Assembly: GCA_963693365.1 (NCBI GenBank)
Contig: CAVNZM010000011.1
Span: 4,526,001 to 4,590,000 of the forward strand
DNA: 64,000 nucleotides
Direction: 5' to 3'
From: Amoebidium appalachense
Lineage: Eukaryota > Ichthyosporea
Shown here: in pieces, positions 48,104-63,649 of the stretch
Layout of the letters: every line of letters begins with the position of its first letter
Position numbering within the stretch: position 1 is the stretch's first letter
Program-made: the position numbers and the translations under genes
The notes under the pieces: model-generated
The model's database searches: none
What the model saw: only the letters and a program-made list of their open reading frames with translations
Told to the model about the DNA's origin: nothing

Positions 48104-51100
48104 GTGGGGGAAGGGGGGGGGGGGGGGGGGGGGGGGGGGTTGTTTACCTGGGAGACCATGTTACCGAGCAGAAGCATGGAGTTAGCAGTGGCACCCATCA
48201 GACCAATCACAATCATCAGAAGCTTTGAGAGCGTGGCCCCCATGCCCCAGTTGGTCTTGCCCTGGATCTGTGCCGTAATCACTGCGACAACCAATGAGAG
48301 TGAGTGTTTGGACACCTTATATGGCTATTGTGGGACTAGGTTTGAATGTATGTGTGGGTGGCAAAAACAAATAGCCTTTGGGGAAGATGAAGGTTGTTTC
48401 TTTGGGGCATCTTATGGCTTGCTTGGCTACTACAATTTCTAAAACAACATGGTTTGAATCGTCACTGGAAACATCCAATGAAATTAATCGATACTTTGCC
48501 GTATATGGGACTTGCCGGAGACACGTGCTGGGTGTAGTATCTAGGGGGAATGGGTGGAGGCTGTGAAAAACGATCAGATAGCTCAGGGGAGAAGGGGAAG
48601 AAGGAAGGGGGGGGGGGGGGGGGGGAGGGGGGGTTGGTGGTGGTGGTGGTGGTGGTGGGGGGGGGGGGGGGGGGACCAGAATGTGTTAGAGAGCACGAAG
48701 CATACACTGTAACGGACAATTCGCAGCACAGGGTGCATATCACACACAAAGAGCATAATGCCTCATAAGCAGAGGGTAGCATATCACACACAAAGAGCAT
48801 AATGCCTCATAAGCAGAGGGTAGCAAATCACACACAAAGAGCATAATGCCTCATAAGCAGAGGGTAGCATATCACACACAAAGAGCATAATGCCTCATAA
48901 GCAGAGGGTAGGCATAGGGGTAGGGGTTGGGGGTGGGGCTTTGTGAGCGGGTGAGTGGGAGGAGGGGGGAAGGGGGGGGGAGTGGGGGAGTGGGGGGGGG
49001 GGGAGGGGGGGGGGGGGGGGAGGGGGAGAATGAGGGGAGTCGGGGAAGGGGGAGGAGGGGGGGGGGGGTGAGTTGGGAGGGGGGGGGGGCGGGGGGCGGG
49101 GGAAGTTATAATTATTACTTACCGGCAAGGGGGAAGGTCAGGATGATAGCGAAAATCATTTCACTCCAGCCGATGGTATCATGGTACAGACCCATATAGC
49201 CGCCCATAGCCAGGGCAACACCTACAATCAGGGCAGGAACCCAAATCTTGGCCGGGGTGTCATAATTAGCCTCATCATCAGGGTCGTGGGCTGATGTCGG
49301 CTCCGATTTCTGGAACATTTTCTTGATGTTGGAAGGGCGCAAACTGTCAATCATACTCTTGAACATACCCACGTTAAGGAGAACAGCGGTAATGGAGCAC
49401 ACGAGAAGAGCAACCACGGCCGGGAAAAGAAGGGTCTTGTCGCGCGCATAGTTGAAGCTAGGCTCGGCACCGAGAATTCCGTTACTGAATTGGATGGGAA
49501 TAATAATACCGACGGCGACAATCGCACCGGCGAAAAACCACAAATTTACAGACGGACCGACCATGAAGGCGGAGGCGACAAAGACGGGATCGAAGAGGAT
49601 TTGCCACCCGTAGTTGTTTGCAATGTAAAAATACGGGTAACCCATATCGTATTCCCGGCATTCGGCGAGGTTCTTCCCGGTGCAGTTGCTGAGGTACATG
49701 AAGATCGGGAAACTGGAAAACACCGGGAAAAAGAAGAAGAAAATCCCCAAGAAGAACGATGCTGCAAAGCACATCAACATCATTCTGACTCTTTCGGCGT
49801 TCTCTTTTCCCTTTGCGTTTTTACGGTACATTGTCCTAAGCACCTCAGCCGCCGCCGACCCGTCCGGGAAAACGAGGTTTTGCGACACAATGAGATAGGT
49901 GCGCAGGCACACGCCAAAGACGATACCAAACATAGCGGCTCCGAAAATGAGAATAATGAGACGGCCGGCCTCTTGAAGTGGAGAACTGAAGTATCCGTTC
50001 CAGAACAGGACGAGGACGGGTGCTACAAGACCACCGTTGAGTCCTCCGGCTGCCGTACCTGCAGCCTGTGAATGGAGGGGGGAGGGGGGGGGGGGGGGGG
50101 GGGGGGGGGTTATTGATGTATCGGTAGTGGGGTGAAATATTTAAACATTTGTATCATACGTTGGAAGTGCTTTTCGAGTGCAAGGGGGAAAATGGATCGA
50201 TCGATCACCTACCACAATGTAGCAACACGAGTACTTTTAGTGCAGGGGAACATTTGTGTCGATGGTTTTTAAAGTGTTTCGATGTGATGGGTGGCCGTGA
50301 TGGTCGATATGGGGACTATGTTGGTAAGCTGATAAGGTCGACGTCGTATTTTGAGTGGGAGAGTACCCAGAGTGGTGAGGGGATGGGGGGGGGGGGGGGA
50401 GGGGGAGGGGGGCGGGGGGGACGGTGGGGGAAGGGGGGCGGGGGGTTAGAAAATATTCAAGCCATTATTATAACAAAAAAAAAAAGAGTCGGAGATGACT
50501 GAGCAGCTGAGAAGAAAAATCAAAAGAGGCAGATAGGCGCTAATGGCATGGAAATGAATGAAGAGGAGTCGAGCGAGAGGAGGGGCGAGAGGTTGGGTGG
50601 TGAATAACAGTGGGTGGGGACAAGGGGTAGGGGCGGCGGCGGAGGGGGGGGGGGGGGGAGATGGGAAAAGAGGAGGGAGCTGGGGGAAGGGGAGGGGGGG
50701 AGAGGGTGTATGTGTGTGTGTGTGTGTGTGTTGAGGGGGGGGGGGAGGGGGATGGGGGGAGGAGGGGGAAAAAGAGCTATATCATTTTACCTGGAAGCAG
50801 CAGTGTTCTCTGATGCCCAGGACCTGGCCGGAGCACTTGAGGACGGGCTTGAGCACAACACCACCCAGCAGGGTGGCAAACAGAGTGGCACCAATGGTGA
50901 TGCCGGACTGAGGGGAGGGGGGCAACAGTTAGACTTAGGTTGGATTCAAGGGTCAGGGGATGTTAAAACTTCAGCATTATTATCCAAACGATGTAATTTG
51001 GATGGCCCGACAAACTCTCGGGAATAAGGGGTGGGGGAGAGGTGGGGAGGGAGGGGGAGGGGGGGGAAGGGAGGGGGGAGGGGGAGGGGGGAGGGTTGGC

Positions 51101-51889
51101 AGTGGGGTGCACGGGCAGGGAAAGAAAGATTGTGTTAGATAGATTCGTCTTCGAATTCCATACATACAAATAGTTTTCTTAGCTGCATGGGTCCTAAGTT
51201 TCATCGAAATTCAACCCATCCAATTATTCATGTGAGTTCTTGCCACGGCCCTGGCATACAGTAACTTGTGTGTGTATGGGACATTGGTATTTTCACACCA
51301 TTCAACACACAAACATGGGTGGTGTGCCATCGACGTAACCTCAATCGCCCCATAAACAAATATAAATTTGGCCGATGCACGACTTACCAGATGTTCATTT
51401 TGTTTTAGCAGGCCACATGCACATGGTATCAGCCCTCCGTCCACTCACACCAAAAACACTAACCCTTCGCCTCCCGGCCAAAGATAACCTTCCTATCCAC
51501 TTCTCCCCCACCCCACCCCCACTATACCCACTTCCGCAGCAGGCAAATACACAACTACAGATTAAACTTACCTTCAGCCCCAAGTACATGTTTGAAATAG
51601 CAATGAGAGCGCCGCAGAAGGACCCGAGGATAGCTGCGCGCCACGTGAACGATTTGTCCGTGTCCAAATATTCTATCTCATCCTCACCACCATCTCCCTC
51701 CCCACCCTCCGGTGGCGCGATAGCATGTTCATTTTCCTCGTCATATTCCAAGTTCTTTATGGGTACATCGTGCATGGAACGCATGGATTCCGCCATGGCC
51801 AAAAGGTCATCCCCTGTTTTCTTGGGCTCGTGGTCTCTGGTCTCGTCCACAAGAACCACTTGGCTCTCTTGCTGGTCGTATTTCGACAT
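46629..51889 (-). CDS. OPT-family oligopeptide or metal-chelate transporter, five exons
   Basis: Minus-strand exons 51889-51572, 50907-50791, 50065-49123, 48281-48148 and 47240-46629 join in phase into 707 residues. OPT proteins are many-pass membrane carriers that move small peptides, glutathione or metal-siderophore complexes with protons. The start ATG follows GGGAAA. Residues 1-85 are a cytosolic acidic tail (EGDGGEDEIEYLDTDKSF). The first membrane segment, WRAAILGSFCGALIAISNMY, is followed by LGLKSGITIGATLFATLLGG, the family's typical N/S-x-Y-x-GLK-x-G entry. Later helices include LIILIFGAAMFGIVFGVCL, FAASFFLGIFFFFFPVFSS, VNLWFFAGAIVAVGIIIPIQ, LFPAVVALLVCSITAVLLN, YLMIICPVIVFVQMCAEKF and WTVFFLAFLLPPMYAVAQLL. 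The stop is TAA at 46629-46631. The five-exon model is strong; the substrate is unknown. The long charged loop (RPSNIKKMFQKSEPTSAHDP) is probably cytosolic. Introns hold coding-strand C runs, a (CA)n tract and a 44-bp minisatellite. Confidence 0.9.
48736..48911. repeat. 44-bp minisatellite, four copies, in an OPT intron
   Basis: Four almost identical 44-base units start at 48736, 48780, 48824 and 48868. Each contains AAAGAGCATAATGCCTCATA and then AGCAGAGGGTAG. The only clear change is CATAT to CAAAT in the third unit. Such homogeneity implies recent amplification. Confidence 0.95.
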
Positions 51890-53528
51890 TTTCCCTGTGA
51901 TAATTCCCCCCCTCTTTTTAAAGTATCTTTTCGTGTTTTTGGTGGGTTTTGTTATGTTTCTGGTGTGAGGAGGTAAAGGAGAATAAAAGCAAGGGGTCGT
52001 CACACAACGGGAACAGCTGTGGGTGGGTTGGCTCAGTCCTGTGACAGCGACAAAAAAATAATATGACATGAAGCAAATAGAAACACGGCTTTTGAAAATT
52101 TGTACATACCAAGCTCACCTGACTACAGATCCAAATCATGTGTGCTGTGCGCAAAAGAACATCAGTGGTCACACGGACACAAGGGTGGCTCTGAAAATGC
52201 ACATCGCGGCAACTGAAATTTTTTTTTTTTTTTAAAAAATAAATTAAAATATTTGATAAGAAATTTGTGAAATCTCCTCTAATTTCTCTTTGTAAGGACA
52301 GCATATTGTTAGAAGGCAAGCTTGCATAAAAGCAATGTTGACGTGATTTTTATCCTCAGATTCCTCATAACTTGCCGCCCTTGTAAAAAGCCACAACCAA
52401 TGTTGTGAGCCTTGACAAATTAGCCAAATATAGGTATATGCGATTACCCCGCTCCAATAGGATGGACCTTGGTATTTGGCCAGGAATGCAGAGCTCTAGG
52501 TGCGAGTGAGTTGGTGCATTGATGGTGAGCCACAAACAGCATTATCGTAGCCAAATTTGAGTGCAAACACCTGTATTTATTTATTTATTTATTCTAATAT
52601 TCACCGTGGAAATTGCTACGTAGCCTCTTTTCCCGGTACTATCTCACTTTTTTGTATTTCAGTTCCGGTAAAACAATAAGAGTACCACACAGCCATTCCC
52701 TCCCCCCTCCCCCCCCCTCCCCGAGCCGGGAGTCCGGCACCACCACTGGTCCCTCCTCCCCCCTCACGTAGGCTGACACAGACACATGTAGGTTACACAA
52801 ATGCACGTTTGGAACTCACAAGCGGGAAAAAAAGAGTGAAAACAAGAGAAAGGAAAAGGAAACGAGAAAGGCAAGGGGGGGTGGAGGTTCTCGCTTGAGT
52901 CCGAAATTCACGAAGTCAACATGTGTACACGGGGACGACGCCCTTCACTGACGTCATGACGCCGCGGCGACGCCGCGGGTGTAGCCCCGGGCCGGTGACG
53001 TAGCAGCCGCATGGGTGGCCACCGGGTGCACGGCCGCGTACACGTGACACGCATGCGCACGAGTCCAACAATTACGCAGAGACTCAGAGTCCCGTGCTGC
53101 GTGGATCTGCCAGACCCGGCTCAAACCTGACACGGTATCATATTTATGTACTTCCAACACCGCTTCCACCACAATGTGGACATCATACATTTATCACATC
53201 CGAACCGATAATATTAGGTGGTGAGTTCCTGGGCAACCACGGATGATATCGATGTAACCATAATTCGAAGAAAGGGGGCACGGGCCGGCCCCGAAATTTG
53301 AAGGGAAGGGGCTCGGGGGAAAGGGGGGGAGGGGAGGGGGGGGGAGTTTGGGGGGGGAGGGGGGGAGGGGGGAGGGGGAGGAGTAATTAAAAGAGAGAGA
53401 GAGGAAGGCAGGCAGGGATGGAGGGAGGGATCCTCGAAGGAGGGACGGACGGACGGAGGAAGGGAGGGAAGGAGGGAGGGAGGGAGAGAGAGGGAGGGGG
53501 GGGGGAAAGGGGGGGGGGGGGGGGGGGA

Positions 53529-53564
<36 letters not shown>
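51890..53564. other. Intergenic with a GC-rich, CRE-containing patch
   Basis: The OPT upstream region (51890-52320) has normal complexity and a T run at 52220-52233, and no clear TATA box. (TTTA)n at 52575-52592. A GC-rich patch at 52940-53060 contains the CRE palindrome TGACGTCA (52949-52956) and several GTGACGT words, which may be a promoter or CpG-rich element, but no adjacent gene was found. From 53270 the plus strand becomes G-rich. Confidence 0.55.
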
Positions 53565-53829
<265 letters not shown>

Positions 53830-54228
53830 AGGGCCCAACCACATTTAGCAGAATTATTACGCAAAAGCAGAACCACTCTGCTTTTAGCAAAATTAGTCTG
53901 CAAAAAGCAGAATTATTAGGCAAAAAGCAGAATTATTCTGCCGAAAGCAGGCTTGTTCTGCAAAAGCAGAATTTTCTGCAAACAGCAGAATCAATCTGCT
54001 AAAAACAGAATCATTTTGAATCATTCTGCTAAAAGCAGAACTATTCTGCTAAAAGCAGAATTATTCAGCTAAAAGCAGAACTATTCGGCTTGTCGAAGCA
54101 GATTAATTTTGCTTTTTGCGGAATAATTCTGCTAAAAGCAGAACGATTCTTCTAAAAGCAGGATAGTTTTGCCTTTGCAGAATAATTCTGCTTTTTGCAA
54201 GTCACCTCTGCCGATATGGTTGGGCCCT
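53830..54228. mobile_element. 399-bp inverted-repeat element made of palindromic GCAGAAT units
   Basis: The ends are a 15-base terminal inverted repeat: AGGGCCCAACCACAT at 53830-53844 and ATATGGTTGGGCCCT at 54214-54228 (one mismatch). Both flanks carry AAGAGA (53824-53829 and 54229-54234), a likely 6-bp target duplication, although the GA-rich target makes this less certain. The interior is almost wholly a degenerate tandem array, about 20 bases per unit, of TTTTAGCAGAATTATTCTGC and its complement, so each unit is itself a palindrome (AGCAGAAT with ATTCTGCT). There is no open reading frame. It resembles a MITE or foldback element that depends on a transposase encoded elsewhere. Confidence 0.75.
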
Positions 54229-54234
54229 AAGAGA

Positions 54235-54763
54235 GTTGGGGGGGGGGGGGGGGGGGGGGGAAGAGAGATATGGAGGGGGGGCGGGGCGGAGTTGTGGAGA
54301 GGGGGGGAGGGGGGGGGGGGGGAGAGGCCGGGTCTAATCACTAATGTGGGGTCGGGGTGGGTGTGTGGGTGGGAGGGGGGGAGGGGGGGGAGGGGGAAGG
54401 GGGAGGGGGGCCGTAAGGGGGGGGGGGGGGGGAGGGGGGGACGGGGGCCGTTTATGTACATTTGACAGGCTCGTTCTGCCCCTCTCCTCCCCCTCCGGCC
54501 CCCCCTCCTCCACCCCCTCCCTGCCGCCCCTCCTTCTTCTCCTCCTCTTCACATTCGATTTGACTTGCCTGTTCACTTTCACTCGCCTTCATTCATGAGG
54601 CTGTCTATCTGTGTGTTGTCTAGATCTGTGTGTTTGTTTGTGTCTCTCACAGAAGCTCTCTCGGTGTGGCATCTCTCTCTCTCTGTGTGTGTGTGTACCT
54701 GTGCATGTGCGTGTGTGTATCTGTGCATGTGCATGTGTATGTGTGTGTGTGTGTATGTATGTT

Positions 54764-54809
<46 letters not shown>

Positions 54810-54964
54810 CGTTGTGTGTGTGTGTGTGTGACATTTGTGTGTGTGTGTGTGCGTGTGTATGCATGCGTGCCAGTGTGTGTGCATGCACGGGCACGCGTCG
54901 CGGTGTACTCAAAACAACTTTATGTGTGTGAGTGTCCTTGTGTCTGTGTCTGCATGCTGCATGT

Positions 54965-55022
<58 letters not shown>

Positions 55023-55877
55023 ACGTGTGCACGTGTGTGTGTCACTGTCTGTATGCACACACGCACACGCCCGCAACGGTGGCCTACTTGTGTGTCCGGT
55101 GGTGTGTGTGTGCTGTTGGGGTGCCGGCAACTTGTGAGTGTGCACGTGGGTGCATGTGTGTGTGCGGGCGGGGCGCCGGTGCGCGATTGTGCGTTTGTAT
55201 GTCTGTCTGTCTCTCTGCCACGAGCTGTCTGCCTTCCTCTGTGCTGTGTGTGTGTGTTTCTGTGTTTCTGATGTGTGTATCACTTGTGTATGTCTGTGTG
55301 TGTGCATATGTTGTGTGTGTGTGTACATGTGTGTGTAAGTGCGTGCGCGCATGTATGTGTGTGTGTGTATCATCATTCAGTGTTTATGTATGTGTGCTTG
55401 TTTAGCTAAGTGTGTGTGTGTGTGTTATGCCGTAAGGAGCTGGGGTGGGTGGGTGGGTGGGTGGGTGGGGGGAGGGGGGAGGGGGGGGGGGGGGGGGGGG
55501 GAGCGGGAGGAAAGGGAGGGCTCAGAATTAGAAAGCAAGCAGTAAGGCTTCTTACCAATGCACGGGGGGAATACTCTTGTGCACACAGTGCACATAGTTT
55601 GTATTTAGTTTGTTTCGGTATGAACTCTCATACACGGTACTGTATTCTCTGTGGGACTGTGGGGTTTTCTCAGCTTCACACCGTATTTTTACACTCTATC
55701 CACACCGCCTTGCATAAGTTAGGCTACATTACACTTCAAGAGACATCATTCACTAATACACCTATTATACTACAATATGCCCGATCAACTACACACGTCA
55801 TGATTCTATTCCAAGTCACGTACAAATATAATTATAATGTTCTATTAATAAGTATAACAAATACCTATATGATGATC
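54235..55877. other. Intergenic, G runs and long degenerate (TG)n
   Basis: 54239-54440 is G-rich and 54480-54545 C-rich. 54600-55430 is a long degenerate TG-rich stretch with tracts at 54767-54808 and 54964-55020. 55440-55500 is (GGGT)n followed by G runs. 55510-55877 is normal DNA that forms the 3' flank of HSP70. No exon was seen. Confidence 0.65.
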
Positions 55878-57812
55878 TTAGTCGACCTCCTCAACCGTTG
55901 GGCCCTGGTGGTTAGCGCCGGTTTTTAAGTTACCGGGTCCCCCGGGCATGGGGCCATTTGATTGGTGCATCTTTGCAAACGGCGGCGATGCCACACCCTG
56001 CAGCTCACTGAGCATGTGCTCGTACTCGTCCTTGCTGGCCGTCTGGTTGTGCTCTAGCCAATCAAGCGTCTCCTTTGCCTTGCTAAGTAGAGCGCTGCGT
56101 TGCGATTCGTCGATCTTGCCCTTAACCTTGTCGTCCTCGCACGTGGCCTTAACCTGGAACGCGTATGCCTCGAGGCTATTTTTAGCAGCCACCCTCTCCC
56201 TCTGCTCGTCATCCTGCTGCCTGAACCTCTCTGCCTCCGCCACCATACGCTCAATATCGGCCTGTGTGAGTCTCTCCTTATCATTCTTAACCGTAATAGT
56301 GTTGCTTCTCCCCGTGGACTTGTCGCACGCCATCACCTTAAGAATGCCGTTGGCGTCGACGTCAAACGTCACCTCAATCTGCGGCACTCCGCGAGGGGCC
56401 CGGGGGATATCCGGGAGATCGAACTTGCCCAGCAGGTTGTTGTCTTTGGTCATGGCACGTTCACCCTCGTAGACCTTAATGGTCACCGCGGGTTGGTTGT
56501 CTGCGTACGTGGTGAATGTCTGTGTCTGCTTGGTAGGCACAGTGGTGTTGCGCTTTATCAGTGGTGTCATTACTCCGCCGGCCGTTTCAATACCCAATGA
56601 CAGCGGGGCCACGTCGAGCAGAAGGAGGTCGGAGGCGTCGCCGGACGTGTCGCCTGTGAGGATTGCGGCCTGCACGGCGGCGCCGTAGGCAACGGCTTCG
56701 TCAGGGTTGATGGACCGGTTGAGTTCTCTCCCGTTGAAATAGTCGCTTAGCAGTTTCTGAATCTTGGGGATGCGCGTCGACCCCCCCACAAGCACAACCT
56801 CGTCAATGAACCCCTTGTCGAGTTTAGAGTCCCGCATGGCCTTTTCTACGGGCTCAAGGGTGGACCGGAAAAGGTCTGCACACAGTTCCTCGAAGCGTGC
56901 GCGGGTGATGGACGTGTAGAAGTCGATGCCGTCCATCAGAGAGTCCACCTCGATGGTGGCCTGTGCAGACGACGAGAGGGTGCGCTTGGCCCGCTCACAC
57001 GCCGTCCGGAGCCGCCGTAGGGACCGGGCATTGGTCTTGAGGTCCTTCTTGTGCTTGCGGTTGAACTCGGCAACAAAATGGTCCACTAGCCGGTTGTCAA
57101 AATCCTCCCCGCCCAAATGTGTGTCCCCGGCTGTGGCCTTGACCTCAAACACACCGTTGTCGAGGGAAAGAATACTCACGTCAAACGTGCCGCCGCCCAG
57201 GTCGAAGATGAGAATGTTGCGCTCCTTCTTGTCCTTCTTGTCCAGCCCGTAGGCAATAGCTGCGGCCGTGGGCTCGTTGATGATGCGCAACACGTTGAGG
57301 CCGGCAATGGCGCCTGCGTCCTTTGTGCTTTGGCGCTGTGCGTCGTTGAAGTATGCGGGTACGGTGATGACGGCGCTAGTTACGGGCTGGCCCAGGTAGG
57401 CCTCGGCCGTCTCCTTCATCTTGGAAAGTACCATGGCGCTGATTTCCTCCGGCAGGAACGTCTTCTGCTCGTGCATGAACTCAACCTCCACTGCGGGCTT
57501 GCCGTCCTTGTCTATGACCTTGAAGGGGAAGTGTTTCATGTCGCTCTGCACTTCGGGGTCGTTGAAGCGCCGCCCAATGAGCCGTTTTGCGTCAAATACA
57601 GTGTTGTGTGGGTTCATGGCCACTTGGTTCTTGGCCGCGTCGCCCACCAGGCGTTCTGTGTCGGTGAAGGCGACATAGGAGGGTGTTGTGCGGTTGCCCT
57701 GATCGTTGGCTATGATCTCCACCTTGCCGTGCTGGTACACACCCACACAGGAGTAGGTCGTGCCTAGGTCAATGCCGATGGCTGGCCCGCTAGTGCTCTT
57801 TGTTGGCGCCAT
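55878..57812 (-). CDS. HSP70: Cytosolic HSP70 chaperone, intronless
   Basis: A single 644-residue minus-strand frame that binds and releases unfolded protein segments with ATP hydrolysis, in the cytosol or nucleus. The N-terminal nucleotide-binding domain shows [20 protein letters not shown] (DLGTT at 15-19), [20 protein letters not shown] near 205 and [17 protein letters not shown] near 335. The substrate-binding domain follows, with [20 protein letters not shown]. The protein ends VEEVD, the tail that docks TPR cochaperones such as Hop and CHIP, which marks the cytosolic class. ATG 57812 is the only start in the right place and gives the usual length. The C-terminal lid tail is fairly short and lacks GGMP repeats. 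Lack of introns, unlike its spliced neighbours, fits inducible HSP70 genes elsewhere. Stop is TAA. The upstream region holds TATA and CCAAT boxes. Confidence 0.97.
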   Translation of the reverse strand: MAPTKSTSGPAIGIDLGTTYSCVGVYQHGKVEIIANDQGNRTTPSYVAFTDTERLVGDAAKNQVAMNPHNTVFDAKRLIGRRFNDPEVQSDMKHFPFKVIDKDGKPAVEVEFMHEQKTFLPEEISAMVLSKMKETAEAYLGQPVTSAVITVPAYFNDAQRQSTKDAGAIAGLNVLRIINEPTAAAIAYGLDKKDKKERNILIFDLGGGTFDVSILSLDNGVFEVKATAGDTHLGGEDFDNRLVDHFVAEFNRKHKKDLKTNARSLRRLRTACERAKRTLSSSAQATIEVDSLMDGIDFYTSITRARFEELCADLFRSTLEPVEKAMRDSKLDKGFIDEVVLVGGSTRIPKIQKLLSDYFNGRELNRSINPDEAVAYGAAVQAAILTGDTSGDASDLLLLDVAPLSLGIETAGGVMTPLIKRNTTVPTKQTQTFTTYADNQPAVTIKVYEGERAMTKDNNLLGKFDLPDIPRAPRGVPQIEVTFDVDANGILKVMACDKSTGRSNTITVKNDKERLTQADIERMVAEAERFRQQDDEQRERVAAKNSLEAYAFQVKATCEDDKVKGKIDESQRSALLSKAKETLDWLEHNQTASKDEYEHMLSELQGVASPPFAKMHQSNGPMPGGPGNLKTGANHQGPTVEEVD

Positions 57813-57948
57813 GTTTTATGTAGTGTTTTCTGTAATTTTGTAGTAGCAGTTGTTGTTGCTAGGTTTGCGTTTTCAATCGCAGTTAAACGTTGTGTGCGAC
57901 AGTGCCTGCAAGTTTGAGAAGTGAGGGATGCAGGATGAAGAGAGCTGG

Positions 57949-58007
57949 ATTTATATCTTTTGCTCGAAACAGCTGACCAATCAAAGCAGCCAACCGAATG
58001 AGCCAAT
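57949..58007 (-). promoter_or_regulatory. HSP70 promoter elements: TATA box and two CCAAT boxes
   Basis: Reading toward the gene on the minus strand, GATATAAAT lies at 57957-57949, about 137 bases upstream of the ATG. Two ATTGG boxes (CCAAT on plus) lie at 57977-57981 and 58003-58007. A weak TTTCGAGC word at 57962-57969 could be a degenerate heat-shock half site, but no clean three-site heat-shock element is visible. Confidence 0.5.
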
Positions 58008-58516
58008 CGCATTCGTTGGTTTTCTTTGAGACTTGTTTGTAACATATACTAGCCTTAATACACTGATAATTAGTTGGAGAAGCATATGTTATATGCAATT
58101 TGCAATTTTACATCATATCTGTGATTTATTCTCATGAATAACAGGTGCAAACCCTCATGTCGGCTCTCAATCTAGACCATTCCATTACACTCCGGAATGT
58201 CGACATGAAACTCGGGAACAATCCCGATTGGCGCCCTGGAATTCGCTGCTTATCTGGTTTGTGATTGGTTACTTGGACTGCGTCCCGACTACATAGAGCA
58301 TCGATGGATTCATTTTTCGTCAGCTGCAGAATTCGGAGCGTTCCTGGGCCCCACATCGAGGTTGCTGGTAAGACACCCCCCCCAAAAGATGCGCCACCCG
58401 CCCATAATGCATGCTGCAGCTCCAGCAAGTATTCACGCACAGGTGCCACAGACGCACACGGAGAAATGAAGAAGCACACAGACACAGACACAAACGCAAG
58501 AACGCACGCACGCAAA
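58008..58516. other. Distal HSP70 upstream region, no gene seen
   Basis: Normal-complexity DNA between the HSP70 promoter and the first tetranucleotide array. No exon was recognised. Confidence 0.55.
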
Positions 58517-58839
<323 letters not shown>

Positions 58840-59083
58840 GCATCCACGCGCGCACGCAACCACCTACAGACCCTCACATTCATTCAGAATGCTCGACTAC
58901 CAGCAGAAGCATCCACTCATGCACGCACCTATATTAACAACATCCACGAAAACACGCACTCGATGATCATGGTCATCCACGGAATGCACACCACGACACA
59001 CGCCCGCCAGCTACGCCCACCACAACACACCCACACCCACGCACACACAAACGCACATACGCACACACAAACGCGCCGTGACG

Positions 59084-62593
<3,510 letters not shown>

Positions 62594-62754
62594 GGCATCA
62601 AAGTACGTATTGCATGATATGCCATTTAAGTACATATAGCATCATATGGCAACAGAGTACACCTGGCATCTAATGGCATAACTACGTCTTGCATTATATG
62701 TCGACAAAGTACGCATTGCATCATATGGCAACAAAGTACATATTGCATCATACA
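62594..62754. repeat. Degenerate 26-27-bp tandem repeat overlapping a gene end
   Basis: About six diverged units built on GGCAACAAAGTACGTATTGC plus ATCATAT. The last unit runs into the final codons and stop of the minus-strand exon at 62831-62748, so the C-terminus of that protein appears to have been captured from, or to have seeded, the repeat. Confidence 0.75.
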
Positions 62755-62836
62755 TCCCCGTATGACGTGTTGCATATGAAGTTGTAGCGGCTCAAAACGG
62801 GCGCCAAGCTCGATATGATTGGTCCGTAACCCTGCA

Positions 62837-62885
<49 letters not shown>

Positions 62886-62895
62886 ACGTGTGTGT

Positions 62896-62939
<44 letters not shown>

Positions 62940-63206
62940 TTGCGTGTGTGTATGCATATGCATGTTGCAAGTGGTAAACATGTAAGCCGGAGCCTACGCA
63001 TGAGGTAGTTTCTGAAGTAAGCAATCTGCTGCACACACAAACAAGGAGTTAGGAGGGGAAGGAGGGGGAGGGGGGAGGGGGGGGGGGGGGGAGGGAAGCG
63101 GGGAGGGGGGAGGGGAAAGGGGGGAGAGGGGGTTTTCAGCCCTGTCCAACCAGGGCAACCAGATGTATGTCATCCCATGCCGGCTAACCAAGTCATCTCA
63201 CACAAC

Positions 63207-63244
<38 letters not shown>

Positions 63245-63329
63245 CACACACAAGCACACCCACAGACAGACAGACACGGACATACACCCAATCTCACCTC
63301 TTCCCGCAAACACATCCATGTCCACACAT

Positions 63330-63376
<47 letters not shown>

Positions 63377-63397
63377 ACGCGCGTACACGCGCGCGCG

Positions 63398-63477
<80 letters not shown>

Positions 63478-63492
63478 CACGCACGCACACAC

Positions 63493-63580
<88 letters not shown>

Positions 63581-63649
63581 GTGTGTTGTCATAGAGTTCA
63601 AACAGGGGTGCAGCCACCAACTTGTAGTTCTTGGGCACCGCAAGTGTGC
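62748..63649 (-). CDS. C-terminal two exons of an unidentified protein (5' part not found)
   Basis: Minus-strand exons 63649-63579 and 62831-62748 join in phase 0 to end a protein with TLAVPKNYKLVAAPLFELYD, then NTQ, then GYGPIISSLAPVLSRYNF and a short tail before TGA. The residues look like a conserved globular C-terminus, but I cannot name the family. The first exon starts in mid-codon after TGCTAAAT (branch-site-like) and GTGCAG, so more exons lie upstream, probably beyond the window edge. The donor GT is the first dinucleotide of a ~200-base (GT)n tract, and the final acceptor directly follows (CA)n. A possible extra exon at about 63030-62999 (QIAYFRNYLM) would force the last exon into a poor frame, so I left it out. 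Confidence 0.55.
62839..62938. repeat. (TG)n microsatellite next to the last acceptor
   Basis: About 100 bases of TG with short CACG interruptions. It is (CA)n on the coding strand, ending seven bases before the acceptor at 62832. Confidence 0.9.
63361..63578. repeat. (AC)n microsatellite starting at a splice donor
   Basis: About 218 bases of AC with (GC)n patches at 63379-63406. It is (GT)n on the coding strand, beginning exactly at the donor of the exon at 63649-63579, and is preceded by a C run at 63330-63361. Confidence 0.9.

Noticed and set aside
48736-48911. Possible CRISPR array (four direct repeats)
   Set aside because: The units are contiguous, with no unique spacers, and lie within a eukaryotic intron; it is a minisatellite.
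50149-50502. Plus-strand 117-residue frame inside OPT intron 2
   Set aside because: It lies in a well-supported intron, ends in G-run translation and has no family resemblance.
62999-63030. Extra exon QIAYFRNYLM between the two terminal-gene exons
   Set aside because: Including it shifts the last exon into a frame that reads through the tandem repeat and loses the protein-like GYGPIISSLAPVLSRYNF sequence.
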